A stretch of 55,978 nt of DNA from NCBI GenBank assembly GCA_937983055.1, contig CALJLA010000117.1, positions 1 through 55,978 of the forward strand, read 5' to 3'. Source of the stretch: an uncultured Pseudomonadota bacterium. GTDB taxonomy: Bacteria; Pseudomonadota; Gammaproteobacteria; Burkholderiales; Eutrophovitaceae. The position numbers and the translations under genes were made by a program. Under the pieces are notes generated by a model. The model saw nothing but the letters and a program-made list of their open reading frames with translations, was not told the DNA's origin and searched no databases. This document shows, in pieces, positions 15,529-25,208 of the stretch (its first letter is position 1; each line of letters starts with the position of its first letter).

Positions 15529-17574
15529 ATGCCGGCAAGGAATTCCAACACCGTGCGCACCATGTGCCCGATGAACTGCCACCCCACTCTGTGCGGAATG
15601 CTTGCGGAGGTGCGCGACGGCAGGCTGCTGGGCGTGAAAGGCGACGAGGCCAATCCGGACAGCCGCGGCTTTCTCTGCATCCGTGGCCAAGCCTCGCACG
15701 AGATTATCGGAAATCCCGCGCGGCTGTTGCACCCGCTGGTGCGCGATCGCCGTTCCGACGACTTCCGGCGCGCGACCTGGGACGAAGCGTTCGCGCGGAT
15801 CGTCGATGGATTGCGCATGCCCGACGCGGTCGGCATCTGGCCGGGCCACGGCACGTTCGCCAGCAACTACGGCACGCGCATCAATGCGCAGCTGCTGGCG
15901 CGCTTCGCCGATTTCCACGGCAGCCAGTTCTGGAGCCCGGCGATGATCTGCTGGGGGCTGGGCGCCTTCGGTCTCGGCCTGACCGGCCTGCTGGAAACCA
16001 ACACCAAGGAGGATATGGGCGAGCACTCTCAGCTTATTCTTCTGTGGGGCGCAAATTTCGCCAGCCAGCCGAACACCGCGCCGCATGTTCTGGCCGCGAA
16101 GCAGCGCGGCGCGCAGCTGGTGACAATCGACGTGCGCCGCACCGAGGCGGCAGCGAAGTCGGACGATGTGCTGATCATCCGCCCCGGCAGCGATACCGCG
16201 CTGGCGCTGGCGATGGCGCATGTCATCTGCGAGGAGAAACTGCACGACACCGGCTTCGTGGCGCGGCACACGGTCGGCTTCGAGGCGCTCGCCGTGCATC
16301 TGAAGCAGTTCACGCCCGCCTGGGCCGCAGCGATAACCGGGGTCGACGCCGATCGGATTGTGACGCTCGCCCGGCGCTACGCCGCAACCCGGCCGGCGAT
16401 CATCGTGCTCGGCGGCAGCTCGATGCACAAGGGCGAAAATGGCTGGCAGGCGGGCCGCGCCATTGCCTGCCTGCCGGCGCTGACCGGCAACGTCGGCCTT
16501 CCCGGCAGCGGCTTCGGGCCGCGCCACGGCAGCGCGGCGCACGGACGGGGCCTGAACAGCATCGTCGAACCAGAGCGGCGCGCGCGGCCGCAGCTCGTTC
16601 CCAATCAGATGTCCGCCATCGCGGCCGCGCTGCGCGAAGGACGCATCGAGACCCTGTTGCTGATGGGCACCAACATGCTTTCGTCTTTCGCCGATGCAGG
16701 GGATATCGCGCGGGGGCTGTCGAGGACGAAACTGCTGGTCAGCTACGACCTGTTTCTCAACGACACCGCCCGCCGTTTTGCGGACGTCGTGCTGCCAGGC
16801 ACCGCCTGGCTGGAAGAGCTGGGCTGCAAGATGACGCACACCCATCTTTACCTGATGGAGCGCGCGCTACCGCCTGCCGGTGAGACGCGCCCGCTGTCCG
16901 CGATCATTCAGCAGCTGGCCGCGCGGCTCGGCCTGGAGGGTTTCTATCCCTGGGCATCGGAAGAGGCGATGATCGATGCCATCCTCGACCATCCCTGCAC
17001 CAGGCATGCGACGGTTGACGCGCTGCGCGCCGAGGGCGGCATCCGCGCGCTCGACATCTCGCATGTCGCCAACCCGACGCTGAAGTTCGAAACACCCTCG
17101 GGGAAGATCGAGTTCTATTCCGCTCAGGCGAAGGATCTCGGCCTGCCCGCATTGCCCGGGTACGAGTTGGCCGCTGCAACCGCGGACCGATCGCCGCAGG
17201 CGTTCCCGCTGCTGCTGGCCCACGGCCGCACGATGACGCACTTCCACAGCTTCTACGACAGCGGCAGGTCGCTGCCGACGCTCGCGAAACGCGATGCCGG
17301 CCCGGTGCTGTTGATTTCGCCGGTCGATGCCGGCGCCCGCGGTCTCGAAGACGGGGCCGCCATCCGCGTTTTCAACCAGCGCGGCGAAATGATGGCGCAG
17401 GCCCGGGTCACCGAGCGCATGCCGCCGGGCACCGTCTGGATGCGAGACGGCTGGACCGGCCTGAACAACCTGACCTCGGGCGAAGCGGTGCTGCCCGATG
17501 CCGCGGTCGATCTGTTCGCGTTTACCGCGGGCCAGGCGCGATTCGACGCACAGGTCGAGGTGACCGCGGCCTGA
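15529..17574 (+). CDS. molybdopterin-dependent oxidoreductase (DMSO reductase superfamily)
   Basis: A 681-aa molybdopterin oxidoreductase. The N-terminus carries the 4Fe-4S domain Cys residues (MCPMNCHPTLCG and FLCIRG), followed by the Mo-pterin-binding core and, from about residue 560, the C-terminal molydopterin dinucleotide-binding domain (LLAHGRTMTHFHS, VSPVDA-type, GLNNLTSG). There is no Tat signal, so it is probably cytosolic. No electron-transfer subunit is adjacent; the gene stands with a TauD-like dioxygenase downstream. The ATG at 15529 lacks a clear Shine-Dalgarno sequence, so the exact start is uncertain, but upstream sequence looks non-coding. The substrate is unknown. Confidence 0.9.
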   Translation: MPARNSNTVRTMCPMNCHPTLCGMLAEVRDGRLLGVKGDEANPDSRGFLCIRGQASHEIIGNPARLLHPLVRDRRSDDFRRATWDEAFARIVDGLRMPDAVGIWPGHGTFASNYGTRINAQLLARFADFHGSQFWSPAMICWGLGAFGLGLTGLLETNTKEDMGEHSQLILLWGANFASQPNTAPHVLAAKQRGAQLVTIDVRRTEAAAKSDDVLIIRPGSDTALALAMAHVICEEKLHDTGFVARHTVGFEALAVHLKQFTPAWAAAITGVDADRIVTLARRYAATRPAIIVLGGSSMHKGENGWQAGRAIACLPALTGNVGLPGSGFGPRHGSAAHGRGLNSIVEPERRARPQLVPNQMSAIAAALREGRIETLLLMGTNMLSSFADAGDIARGLSRTKLLVSYDLFLNDTARRFADVVLPGTAWLEELGCKMTHTHLYLMERALPPAGETRPLSAIIQQLAARLGLEGFYPWASEEAMIDAILDHPCTRHATVDALRAEGGIRALDISHVANPTLKFETPSGKIEFYSAQAKDLGLPALPGYELAAATADRSPQAFPLLLAHGRTMTHFHSFYDSGRSLPTLAKRDAGPVLLISPVDAGARGLEDGAAIRVFNQRGEMMAQARVTERMPPGTVWMRDGWTGLNNLTSGEAVLPDAAVDLFAFTAGQARFDAQVEVTAA

Positions 17575-17617
17575 GAACGGCGGCCCCCGCGCAAACGGCG
17601 CGGTAACATACCGGCCC

Positions 17618-18436
17618 ATGGACGTGCGCCCCATCGCCGGCGCGCTGGGCGCCGAAATTCTGGGCGTGAACCTGGCGCAGCCGCCCGCCGCGGACCGCAT
17701 CGCAGCGATGCGCGCCGCGCTGCTTCGGCACCTGGTGATCTTTTTCCGCGACCAGACGCTGACGCCACCGCAGCTGCTCGCGTTTGCCGAAGCCTTCGGC
17801 CAGCCGATGCAGTATCCGCAGCTGAAGGGCCTGCCGGACTACCCGCTGGTCACGCCGGTGATCAAGCTGGAGCATGAACGGGTGAACTTCGGCGGCGTCT
17901 GGCATTCGGACACCACTTATCTCGAACGCCCGCCGATGGGCAGCATGCTCTACGCGCTGGAGGTGCCGCCGCACGGCGGCGACACGCTGTTCGCCAACCA
18001 GTACCTCGCCTACGACACGCTGTCGGGCGGTTTGAAGCAGGTGCTCGACCGACTTGTCGGCGTCAACACCTCGACCAAGGCGACCGCCTCGAAGACGCGG
18101 GAAGACCGCCTGCGCGAAGCCGGCGAGCCGCTCAAGGTACTGGTCGCCGAGCATCCGGTGGTGCGCACCCATCCGGAGACCGGGCGCAAGGCGTTGTACG
18201 TGAACGTCGGCCATACCGAGCGCTTCAGCGACTGGAGCGAGGCCGAAAGCCGGCCACTGCTGGACTACCTGTTCGCGCACCAGGTCAGGCCGGAGTTCAC
18301 CTGCCGCTTCCGCTGGCAGGCCGGCTCGCTCGCCTTTTGGGACAACCGCTGCACGCAGCACAACCCCGTCAACGATTACCACGGCTACCGGCGCGTGATG
18401 CACCGGGTAACCCTGGCGGGCGACATACCCGCCTGA
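17618..18436 (+). CDS. TauD/TfdA-family 2-oxoglutarate-dependent dioxygenase
   Basis: A 272-aa Fe(II)/2-oxoglutarate dioxygenase. The facial triad is His96 and Asp98 (VWHSDTTY) and His262 near the C-terminus (RVMHRVTL), with Thr and Arg residues around for oxoglutarate binding. It resembles taurine or 2,4-D dioxygenases, which hydroxylate a carbon next to a heteroatom. It begins 43 bases after the molybdopterin oxidoreductase stop and may be cotranscribed with it. No sulfonate transporter is nearby, so the substrate remains open. Confidence 0.92.
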   Translation: MDVRPIAGALGAEILGVNLAQPPAADRIAAMRAALLRHLVIFFRDQTLTPPQLLAFAEAFGQPMQYPQLKGLPDYPLVTPVIKLEHERVNFGGVWHSDTTYLERPPMGSMLYALEVPPHGGDTLFANQYLAYDTLSGGLKQVLDRLVGVNTSTKATASKTREDRLREAGEPLKVLVAEHPVVRTHPETGRKALYVNVGHTERFSDWSEAESRPLLDYLFAHQVRPEFTCRFRWQAGSLAFWDNRCTQHNPVNDYHGYRRVMHRVTLAGDIPA

Positions 18437-18500
18437 TGCGTGCGCCTGCCAGCCGGGCGCCGCATCATCGATCGCTGGCAACACGCCGGGAGGAATGGAC

Positions 18501-19292
18501 GTGATCGTCGAACAGATCTGGACCGCAAACGCATACCGGAACTTCAACTACCTGATCGCCTGCCCCGAGACCGGCGAGGCGCTCGCCATCGACCCGCTGG
18601 ACAGCCAGAAGTGCCTCGCGGCCGCCAAGAAGCACGGCTGGACCATCACGCAGGTGCTCAACACCCATGAGCACGGCGACCACACCGGCGGCAACCGGGC
18701 GATGATCGCGGAGACCCGGGCGAAACTGCTCGCGCATGCCAAGGCGGCGGCCAAGATTCCCGGCATCGACCGGGGCCTGGGTGCCGGCGACATTGTCAAG
18801 GTCGGCAACACCGTCGAACTGGAAACGCTGGACACGCCCGGCCACACCATGAGCCATGTGTGCCTGCTGTCGCACACCGACACGCCGGCGCTGTTCTGCG
18901 GCGACACGTTGTTCAACGCCGGCGCCGGCAACTGCCACAACAGCGGTCATCCGAGCGAGCTGTATCAGACCTTCGCCGGACAACTGGCGAAACTGCCGGA
19001 TGCCACCCGCGTCTACCCTGGCCACGACTACATTGAGAACAACCTGCGCTTCACTCTCGACCGCGAGCCGGACAACGCCCGCGCGAAGACTTTGCTGTCT
19101 CGCGTGCAGGGGCAGGATCCGGGCAAGGCCCACGTCTCGACGCTGGCGGAGGAAAAAGAGATCAACACCTTTTTCCGCCTGCACAGCCCGAGCGTCATCG
19201 CCAGGCTGCGCGAAGCGTTTCCCGACCTGCCGGACGCGCCTGACGAGAAAACGGTGTTCCTGAAGCTGCGCGAGCTGCGCAACAGCTGGTAG
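18501..19292 (+). CDS. MBL-fold hydrolase, hydroxyacylglutathione hydrolase-like
   Basis: A metallo-beta-lactamase-fold hydrolase of about 263 aa with the glyoxalase II metal motif THEHGDH, the CGDTLF bridging Asp and YPGHDY His. The C-terminal HAGH-like helices follow. The start is decided by the ribosome binding site: GGGAGG at 18488-18493 sits one base before the ATG at 18495 but seven bases before the in-frame GTG at 18501, so I prefer GTG. The likely role is hydrolysis of a thioester such as S-lactoylglutathione, although the distance from a typical GloB and the neighbourhood leave the substrate open. Confidence 0.9.
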   Translation: MIVEQIWTANAYRNFNYLIACPETGEALAIDPLDSQKCLAAAKKHGWTITQVLNTHEHGDHTGGNRAMIAETRAKLLAHAKAAAKIPGIDRGLGAGDIVKVGNTVELETLDTPGHTMSHVCLLSHTDTPALFCGDTLFNAGAGNCHNSGHPSELYQTFAGQLAKLPDATRVYPGHDYIENNLRFTLDREPDNARAKTLLSRVQGQDPGKAHVSTLAEEKEINTFFRLHSPSVIARLREAFPDLPDAPDEKTVFLKLRELRNSW

Positions 19293-19327
19293 TTGCCCCG
19301 ACGCGCCGGCAACGAGGAGATACGCAG

Positions 19328-20359
19328 ATGTCGCAACCCACGGGCGCCGGCAAGAGCCGGATTTTTCACGAACTGGATTTCGGCAAGCCGGGCAAGCAGA
19401 CCGGCTATCTGCGCGTGCCACAATCGCGCGACGGCGGCGCCTGGTCGACCGTCGAGGTGCCAATCGCCGTCATCAACGGCGGCAAAGGGCCGGCGGTACT
19501 GTTTACCGGCGGCGTGCATGGCGACGAATACGAGGGCCAGATCGCCATCTCCCGCCTGGCGCGCCGCCTGGATCCGGCGAGCTTTCGCGGGAAGCTGATT
19601 CTGCTTCCCGCGGTGGACCTGCCCGCCGCGCTCGCCGGCCGCCGCATGTGCCCGATCGACGGGCGCGACTTCAATCGCTGCCTGCCCGGCGATGCGCGCG
19701 GCAGCTTCTGCCAGATGCTCGCGCACTTCGTCGAGACCGAGATCATGCCGCAGGTCGAAGTATCGGTGGATGTGCATGCCGCCGGCAATTCGATGGAAGC
19801 GGCGCTGTGTTCGATCATGCACTGGGTGGACGATGCCGACGTGCTGGCGCGCACGCAGACGCTCGCCGGCCAGTTCGCCGCGCCCTACAACGTGGTGTTC
19901 TGGGGCGTCGACGAAGGCGGCACGGTCGCCGCCTCGGCCGAGCGTACCGGCGCACTGTCGATTTCCACCGAGCTGGGCGGCTACGGGCGCGTCAGCGTCG
20001 AGGGACTGCGCGTGGCCGAGCGCGGGCTGGACAACGTGCTGAAGTGGATGGGCATGATCGACGGCGCGCCCGACACAACGCAGCCCGGCGGCGGCCACAC
20101 CCGGCAGATGCAGGTGCGCGACCAGCGCTCCTACCTGTTCGCGCCGAGCGACGGACTGTTCGAGCCGAGGTTCCTGCCGGCGCAGGCGATACGCGCCGGC
20201 GAGCTGGCCGGCTACCTGCACTTCGTCGAGGAATGGGCGCGCCCGCCAATGCCGATCGAGTTTCCGATCGACGGCTACATCTGGATGTCACCCGGCTCCG
20301 GACGCATGCGCAAGGGCGACGTGATGGCGGTGATCATGCAGGAATTCGCCGCGTGCTAG
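19328..20359 (+). CDS. succinylglutamate desuccinylase/aspartoacylase family protein
   Basis: A 343-aa zinc-dependent deacylase of the M14-like AstE/AspA family. The zinc ligands are in GGVHGDEYEGQ (about residues 56-66) and in SVDVHAAGNS. The C-terminal 90 residues form the beta-rich cap seen in this group, ending with a biotinyl-like SPGSGRMRKGDVMAVI segment. An AGGAGAT ribosome binding site precedes the ATG. It follows the MBL hydrolase closely (35 bases) and may be in the same transcript. Substrates in this subgroup range from N-acyl amino acids to ectoine derivatives. Confidence 0.9.
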   Translation: MSQPTGAGKSRIFHELDFGKPGKQTGYLRVPQSRDGGAWSTVEVPIAVINGGKGPAVLFTGGVHGDEYEGQIAISRLARRLDPASFRGKLILLPAVDLPAALAGRRMCPIDGRDFNRCLPGDARGSFCQMLAHFVETEIMPQVEVSVDVHAAGNSMEAALCSIMHWVDDADVLARTQTLAGQFAAPYNVVFWGVDEGGTVAASAERTGALSISTELGGYGRVSVEGLRVAERGLDNVLKWMGMIDGAPDTTQPGGGHTRQMQVRDQRSYLFAPSDGLFEPRFLPAQAIRAGELAGYLHFVEEWARPPMPIEFPIDGYIWMSPGSGRMRKGDVMAVIMQEFAAC

Positions 20360-20408
20360 CACTCGCACTGCAGATCGCTCCCTCCGGCGCGCAGCAGCGT
20401 TCGAAAAG

Positions 20409-21467
20409 CTACCCCCCCACCGGCAGCGTCAGCACCGGCGTGAGCGTTTCCACGTCGCCCGCCTGCAGCGCGAAGATCTGCCCGAGCATCGAGAAGGTCG
20501 CCTTGGAATCGAGGTCCGCGTCGTCGATGTAGAACCAGCTGCTTCGGTAGAACACCGCGACCGCGGCACTGGCGGGGCGGCGGTCGCCGGAGCGAATGCG
20601 CATCAGGCCGCGAGTGACGCGGCTCCAGTCGAAGGGACGGCCCTCGGCGTCGCGGGTAATGGTGACGCGGCCGGAAGCAAGGTCCTTCTGCGGCACCTCG
20701 ACGCCCTGCGACAGGAAGTACATCACGCCCACGAAGGAGCGAAAGCGCAAGTTCAGCACGCCGGGATCCGCATCGGTGAGGTCAGAGGTGACGCGATACA
20801 CGCCAAGCTCAGGGTCGAGGCCGGCGATCTGCATGAATTCCCGGTACTCCGGCAGCGCCTTCGCCTGCGGCGAAAACCTCAGCACCAGGTTATCGCCGTG
20901 GCGTGCGCCCACCACCAGGTCCTTGAGCTCAAGCGTCCTGAGCAGGGCGGTCAGGCGGAGGAATTCCTCGTATTCCGGCGCGGCGTTGGGCGTCGGGCCA
21001 GACGCGCGCGGTGCGTTCTTCACCCCATTCGCCTGTTGCACCAGGGCGCGGAAGGCACGATCGGCACTCCAGCCGGAGCTGTCGAGCAGAAACAGTGTTT
21101 CCAGCTTGATGGGCGACAATACTTTCACCACGAAATCGGCGCCCTGCAGCGGCGTGTAGGTCACCGTGGGTTTTTCCTCGACCGCGACCCGGCCGCCGAG
21201 CGAGTACGACGCCGCAATGTCGTCGCCGAAGGCCGCGCCAGCTTGCGCCGAACTCTGAAAGGTGAACTGGGTGTTCAGCGCGCTTGCCTCGAGGAACAGC
21301 ACGCGGTCGCGATAGCGCAACCGCACCAGATTCAGCAGGAGTTGCTCGTCCTCGGTCTGGCGCAGTGCGACGTTGTAGTCGGTGCGGCTGCCCTGGATGG
21401 CGCCCGGGCCAAGGGTGGCGCAACCGCATAGCAGCAACAGGATGATGGCGCCCGTGAGAGTTTTCAT
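20409..21467 (-). CDS. conserved lipoprotein of unknown function
   Basis: A 352-aa protein with a lipobox (LLLCGC, Cys near residue 16) and no transmembrane segment in the mature part. Recognisable features are the N-terminal block DYNVALRQTEDEQLLLNLVRLRYRD and the later FYIDDADLDSKATF strand near the C-terminus; this pattern recurs in proteobacterial conserved hypothetical lipoproteins without known activity. It is the only gene of its strand here, divergent from nothing obvious and 49 bases from the convergent aspartoacylase-like gene. The role is unknown. Confidence 0.8.
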   Translation of the reverse strand: MKTLTGAIILLLLCGCATLGPGAIQGSRTDYNVALRQTEDEQLLLNLVRLRYRDRVLFLEASALNTQFTFQSSAQAGAAFGDDIAASYSLGGRVAVEEKPTVTYTPLQGADFVVKVLSPIKLETLFLLDSSGWSADRAFRALVQQANGVKNAPRASGPTPNAAPEYEEFLRLTALLRTLELKDLVVGARHGDNLVLRFSPQAKALPEYREFMQIAGLDPELGVYRVTSDLTDADPGVLNLRFRSFVGVMYFLSQGVEVPQKDLASGRVTITRDAEGRPFDWSRVTRGLMRIRSGDRRPASAAVAVFYRSSWFYIDDADLDSKATFSMLGQIFALQAGDVETLTPVLTLPVGG

Positions 21468-21625
21468 GATCAGGGGTGACTCCTACCGTCCACGAATGGC
21501 ATCGTAGAGGACAGATGATGAGTCAATTGATCGCAGGCGCAAACGGAAACTTGCGCGGCATTACGTGCGCCGGCAACCGCTCGCGCACCCGCCGCCGCCC
21601 GACTCGGCGCACGCCGGCGCCGCCT

Positions 21626-22189
21626 TCAGGTATCCAGCCTGGCGTACACGATCGGCACAAGCAGCACCGCACCACCCAGCACCAGTGCCACCGCGGGCGC
21701 AAACGTCGCGAGCAGCCCGAGCGGCGTCGCCAGAAACAGCGCTGCGAACACCCAGGGAATCGACGGCGCGGGTCCGAGATCCAGCCTGAAGCGCTCCGCC
21801 CTGCGCTCGGCGCCGGTGGCGGGCGAGCGCCTTATCCGCTGGCGAAGCGACTTCGCCATGCGACGATTGTCAAACCATGCAAAGAACAGAGAGCCATGCA
21901 CGAACAGACTGCCCAGCAGAACGACCGGCATCAGCAGAATTGCCGGCAAGGCCAGCCAGCCGCTGACGCCGGTGGTGAATACCACGAAGGCGGCCGCGCA
22001 GGTCACTGCGAGAAACACGATCAGCAGCGTCGCTGGCACCACCAGCCGCAGCCGCTCGCGCAGGTACAGACGAAAGGACTTCCCCTCGTGGAATCGGTGC
22101 CAGAGGTTCTGCGCTTCCTTGAAGGTACGCATCGCCAGAAAACGCTCGACGCAGCGTTCGGCCAGTTCTTCCCAGGTGCTGGTGGTCAT
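21626..22189 (-). CDS. membrane protein with four predicted helices, unknown function
   Basis: A 187-aa protein. A soluble helical N-terminus (TWEELAERCVERFLAMRTFKE) precedes two hydrophobic helices (about 50-70 and 78-103), a basic cytosolic loop (RRMAKSLRQRIRR) and a C-terminal hydrophobic pair (about 145-183). I recognise no family. Its ribosome binding site lies in the loop of an inverted repeat directly before the ATG (see 22190-22213). Confidence 0.65.
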   Translation of the reverse strand: MTTSTWEELAERCVERFLAMRTFKEAQNLWHRFHEGKSFRLYLRERLRLVVPATLLIVFLAVTCAAAFVVFTTGVSGWLALPAILLMPVVLLGSLFVHGSLFFAWFDNRRMAKSLRQRIRRSPATGAERRAERFRLDLGPAPSIPWVFAALFLATPLGLLATFAPAVALVLGGAVLLVPIVYARLDT

Positions 22190-22213
22190 GTTCGGATCTC
22201 CGGTTGTCCGAAC
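22190..22213 (-). promoter_or_regulatory. inverted repeat enclosing the ribosome binding site
   Basis: The arms GTTCGGA and TCCGAAC, seven bases each with a ten-base spacer, end directly at the start codon of the 21626-22189 gene. The spacer includes the GGAGA of the ribosome binding site (minus strand). A hairpin here would hold the site in its loop and could tune translation, or the repeat could be an operator. In the rest of the gap up to 22492 I see no further element I can support. Confidence 0.35.
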
Positions 22214-22492
22214 TGCTCAAGCACAATGGGTTCCAGGCCATGAGGGGCGAAAAACCCTCGTCGATTCCGCGCCTTGTGCTGGATAGACGCTTCTGCCCGG
22301 TGTATCGCTGTCGTTGCCTCCCGACAATCGCCGTGGCTGGCCAGCAATGGCAGCCGGCCCGACGCAGCATCGGTTGCGCGCCCGGTTTCGCCCGCCGTGC
22401 GCCGGAGCGCACGAACGCTTCCCGACTGCTGTTACAGTTTCGCCCATGCCGCCTGCAGCCAGGCGGCAAACCCAACGAAAGAGAGAAGTGAA

Positions 22493-23131
22493 ATGCGCAA
22501 CTACGCCGGACTCTCAGTGCTGCTGTCGCTCGCCTTGCTGGCGGGTTGCACGAAGACCGTAATGGTCGACGTGCCGCCCCGCATGGACCTGAGCCGCTAT
22601 GAAGCGCTGGGCATCATCGAATTCACCTCGAACGCCGATGCCGCCATCAGCGCCCGCGCCACCCAGCTGTTCCAGGAAAGCATCCAGGATGCGCAGCCGG
22701 GCACGCCGTTTCTCGACCTTGGAAGCCGTGACGCCGTGTTGAGCGCGGTGGGCAGCACGCAGTTCGACGCCGACGCATTCAGGAAGATCGGCCGGAAGTA
22801 CGGCGTTGCCGCGGTCTTCCTCGGCGACGTCGCCTATTCCTCGCCGAAGACCGACATCAAGATCACCGACATTGACAAGCTGGAGGGCGGCATGCGCACC
22901 GAGATCCGGGGCGACATGTCCAGCAAGCTGATCGAAACCCGATCCGGCGCAAGCGTGTGGAGCAGTTCGTCGTGGGCAAAACGCCAGATCGGCCACCTGG
23001 AAGTCTCCGCCGAGCAGGGCGTGAGCGGCACGCTGCGCAATTCCGATCCGCGCGAGGAGATGGTGCCGGCGATGATCTTCCATCTCACGAAGGACTTCCG
23101 GCCGACGTCGGTGCGGCAGAAAGTAAACTGA
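22493..23131 (+). CDS. lipoprotein of unknown function
   Basis: A 212-aa lipoprotein with signal peptide and lipobox LLAGC (Cys about residue 19). The mature part reads like a CsgG/LpoB-type alpha/beta fold (LSRYEALGIIEF, ATQLFQESIQ, GRKYGVAAVFLGDV, SGASVWSSSSWAKRQIG), a fold used by periplasmic outer-membrane lipoproteins, but this assignment is tentative. The ATG at 22493 is preceded by GAGAAG. It lies 13 bases before an acyl-CoA ligase gene and may share its transcript. Confidence 0.75.
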   Translation: MRNYAGLSVLLSLALLAGCTKTVMVDVPPRMDLSRYEALGIIEFTSNADAAISARATQLFQESIQDAQPGTPFLDLGSRDAVLSAVGSTQFDADAFRKIGRKYGVAAVFLGDVAYSSPKTDIKITDIDKLEGGMRTEIRGDMSSKLIETRSGASVWSSSSWAKRQIGHLEVSAEQGVSGTLRNSDPREEMVPAMIFHLTKDFRPTSVRQKVN

Positions 23132-23144
23132 CCGGGAGCGGGCC

Positions 23145-24746
23145 ATGCGCGCGACGATGATGCGCACGCCGCTGTCGCTCAACCAGCTGCTCGAGCGCGG
23201 CGGAAAGCTCTATCCGGATTCGCAGATCGTCAGCCGGCGGCCGGACAAGTCGCTGGTGCGCCACCGGTTTGCGGACTTCTACCGGCGCGCGCGGCAACTC
23301 GCCGCCGCCCTGCGTGCCGCGGGACTGCAGACGGGCGACCGCGTCGCCACCCTGTGCTGGAACCACCACGCGCACCTGGAGTGCTACTTCGGCATCCCCG
23401 CCGCTGGCGGCGTGATGCACACCCTCAACCTGCGGCTCGCGCCGGTCGACATCGCCTGGATCGCCAACCACGCGAAGGACCGCTTCCTCGTCGTCGACGA
23501 CATTCTGCTGCCGCTGCTCGAGCAGTTTCGCGAAAGGGGGCCGTGCGAGAGGATCTTCGTCTTTCGTTTTGGCGGCGGTCCGGTGGCGGACGGGTTCATC
23601 GACTACGAGGCGTTTCTCGCCGGCGCGCCGACGACCTTCGACTACGCGCCGCACGAGGAGGACGACCCGGTCGCCATGTGCTACACCTCAGGCACCACCG
23701 GGCGTCCCAAGGGCGTCGTCTACTCGCACCGCTCGACGGTCATCCACACGCTGATGGCCAACCAGCCCGATCACTGGTGCCTGCACGCGGGGGACAGCGT
23801 GCTGCCGGTGACGCCGATGTTCCACGCCAACTGCTGGGGCGTGCCGTACGCCTGCGTGATGATGGGCATCAAGATGATTTTTCCGGGGCCGCACCTGCAT
23901 CCCGGCGATCTGCTCGACCTGATGGCAGCCGAGCAGCCGACCTATGCGCTCGGCGTGCCCACCATCTGGATGGGCATGGCGCAGCTGCTGGAAAACGAGC
24001 CTGCCAAGTACAAGCTCCCGCCGGGCATGCGCATGCTGGTCGGCGGCGCGGCGATGCCCGAGGCGCTGATCCGCACCTACGCCAAACACGGCGCCACTGT
24101 CACCCAGGGCTGGGGCATGACCGAGATGAGCCCGCTGGGCAGCGCCTCGTACATCAAGCCGGAACTTCTGGACGCGAACGAGGACGAGAAATTTCGTCGC
24201 ATGGCGATGGCGGGCGTGCCGGCACCGATCATGGACATCCGCCTGATCGGTAACGACGGCGAGGAGCAGCCCTGGAACGGAGAGAACGTCGGCGAAATCC
24301 AGGTGCGCGGGCCGTTCATCGCCGGCAGCTACCATGAAGTGCCGAACGAGCCGGAGAAGTTCACCGCCGACAGCTGGCTGCGCACCGGCGACGTCGCGTC
24401 GATCGATGCGCATGGCTACATCCGCATTGCCGACCGTACCAAGGACCTGATCAAATCCGGCGGCGAATGGATCAGCTCGGTCGACATGGAGAATCTGCTG
24501 ATGGCCCACGCCAGCGTGCAGGAAGCCGCGGTGATCGCCATTCCCGACGACAAGTGGGGCGAGCGCCCGCTGGCCTGTGTGGTGCTCAAGCGGGGCAGAA
24601 CCACGAGCGCGGACGAGTTGCGCGCGCACCTCGCGCAGAAGTTCGCCAAATGGCAGCTGCCCGACCGCGTGGAGTTTCTGGACGAACTGCCGCGCACTTC
24701 GACCGGGAAGTTCTGGAAACTGAAGCTTCGGGAAATGTTCCGGTAA
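23145..24746 (+). CDS. acyl-CoA ligase (AMP-forming, fatty-acid CoA ligase-like)
   Basis: A 533-aa adenylate-forming enzyme that activates a carboxylic acid to its CoA thioester. The AMP-binding P-loop YTSGTTGRPKG is at residues 180-190, GWGMTEMSP supplies the adenine-contact motif, WLRTGD the A8 hinge region and TSTGKFWK the catalytic Lys near the C-terminus. The N-terminal MMRTPLSLNQLLERG and the length match medium/long-chain members. A GGGAG site sits seven bases before the ATG. The chain length preference cannot be read from the sequence. Confidence 0.93.
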   Translation: MRATMMRTPLSLNQLLERGGKLYPDSQIVSRRPDKSLVRHRFADFYRRARQLAAALRAAGLQTGDRVATLCWNHHAHLECYFGIPAAGGVMHTLNLRLAPVDIAWIANHAKDRFLVVDDILLPLLEQFRERGPCERIFVFRFGGGPVADGFIDYEAFLAGAPTTFDYAPHEEDDPVAMCYTSGTTGRPKGVVYSHRSTVIHTLMANQPDHWCLHAGDSVLPVTPMFHANCWGVPYACVMMGIKMIFPGPHLHPGDLLDLMAAEQPTYALGVPTIWMGMAQLLENEPAKYKLPPGMRMLVGGAAMPEALIRTYAKHGATVTQGWGMTEMSPLGSASYIKPELLDANEDEKFRRMAMAGVPAPIMDIRLIGNDGEEQPWNGENVGEIQVRGPFIAGSYHEVPNEPEKFTADSWLRTGDVASIDAHGYIRIADRTKDLIKSGGEWISSVDMENLLMAHASVQEAAVIAIPDDKWGERPLACVVLKRGRTTSADELRAHLAQKFAKWQLPDRVEFLDELPRTSTGKFWKLKLREMFR

Positions 24747-25208
24747 CCGCGCGGAGGTTACCCGGTTCGCTCAAGTCGAACAAACAGGCGGCCCGGCCCG
24801 CGAATGCCCGGTGCCGGGGCAACCGCCCCGACATCCCGGCAGGGGCCGTCCCGGGCGTTGAGCGCGAAACAGTGATCGGGCAACCCTTGCGAACACCGGG
24901 TCAGGCAGCCGGCCGGCGCTTCCCCTCCGCACAGCAGATCGACTGGTGCTCGCGCTCCGGAATGGCCCGTCCCGGGCGGCCTGCGGTTGATCAGCGCGTC
25001 CGGCAGCCGACCCGCCACCCGCCCACTGCCGAACGTTGGCCCGGTCGTCGCTTGCAAGTGACAGCCAACCCAGCGGGCCTGAGGGCTAAGTACCTGTTTA
25101 GAGACGCCACCGGGGCGAATGGCATGGTAAGTGCCCTTTGACACACAGGTGCACGGGGGTTTCTCCGCGTCGCGACAGGGCACTTCACGCCGAATTCGGG
25201 TATCGATC
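24747..25208. other. 462-base gap without a supported gene
   Basis: A very GC-rich stretch between the acyl-CoA ligase and the ParA gene. A seven-base inverted repeat GGTAACC/GGTTACC at 24742-24762 overlaps the ligase stop codon and may be a weak terminator, though it has no T tract. The string CCGTCCCGGGCG occurs twice (near 24848 and 24968). Open frames on both strands lack plausible starts or familiar motifs. The segment may hold the parA promoter; TTGACA occurs near 25138 without a convincing -10. Confidence 0.4.

Noticed and set aside
18495..18497. ATG start for the MBL-fold hydrolase
   Set aside because: It lies one base from the GGGAGG site; the in-frame GTG at 18501 has proper spacing.
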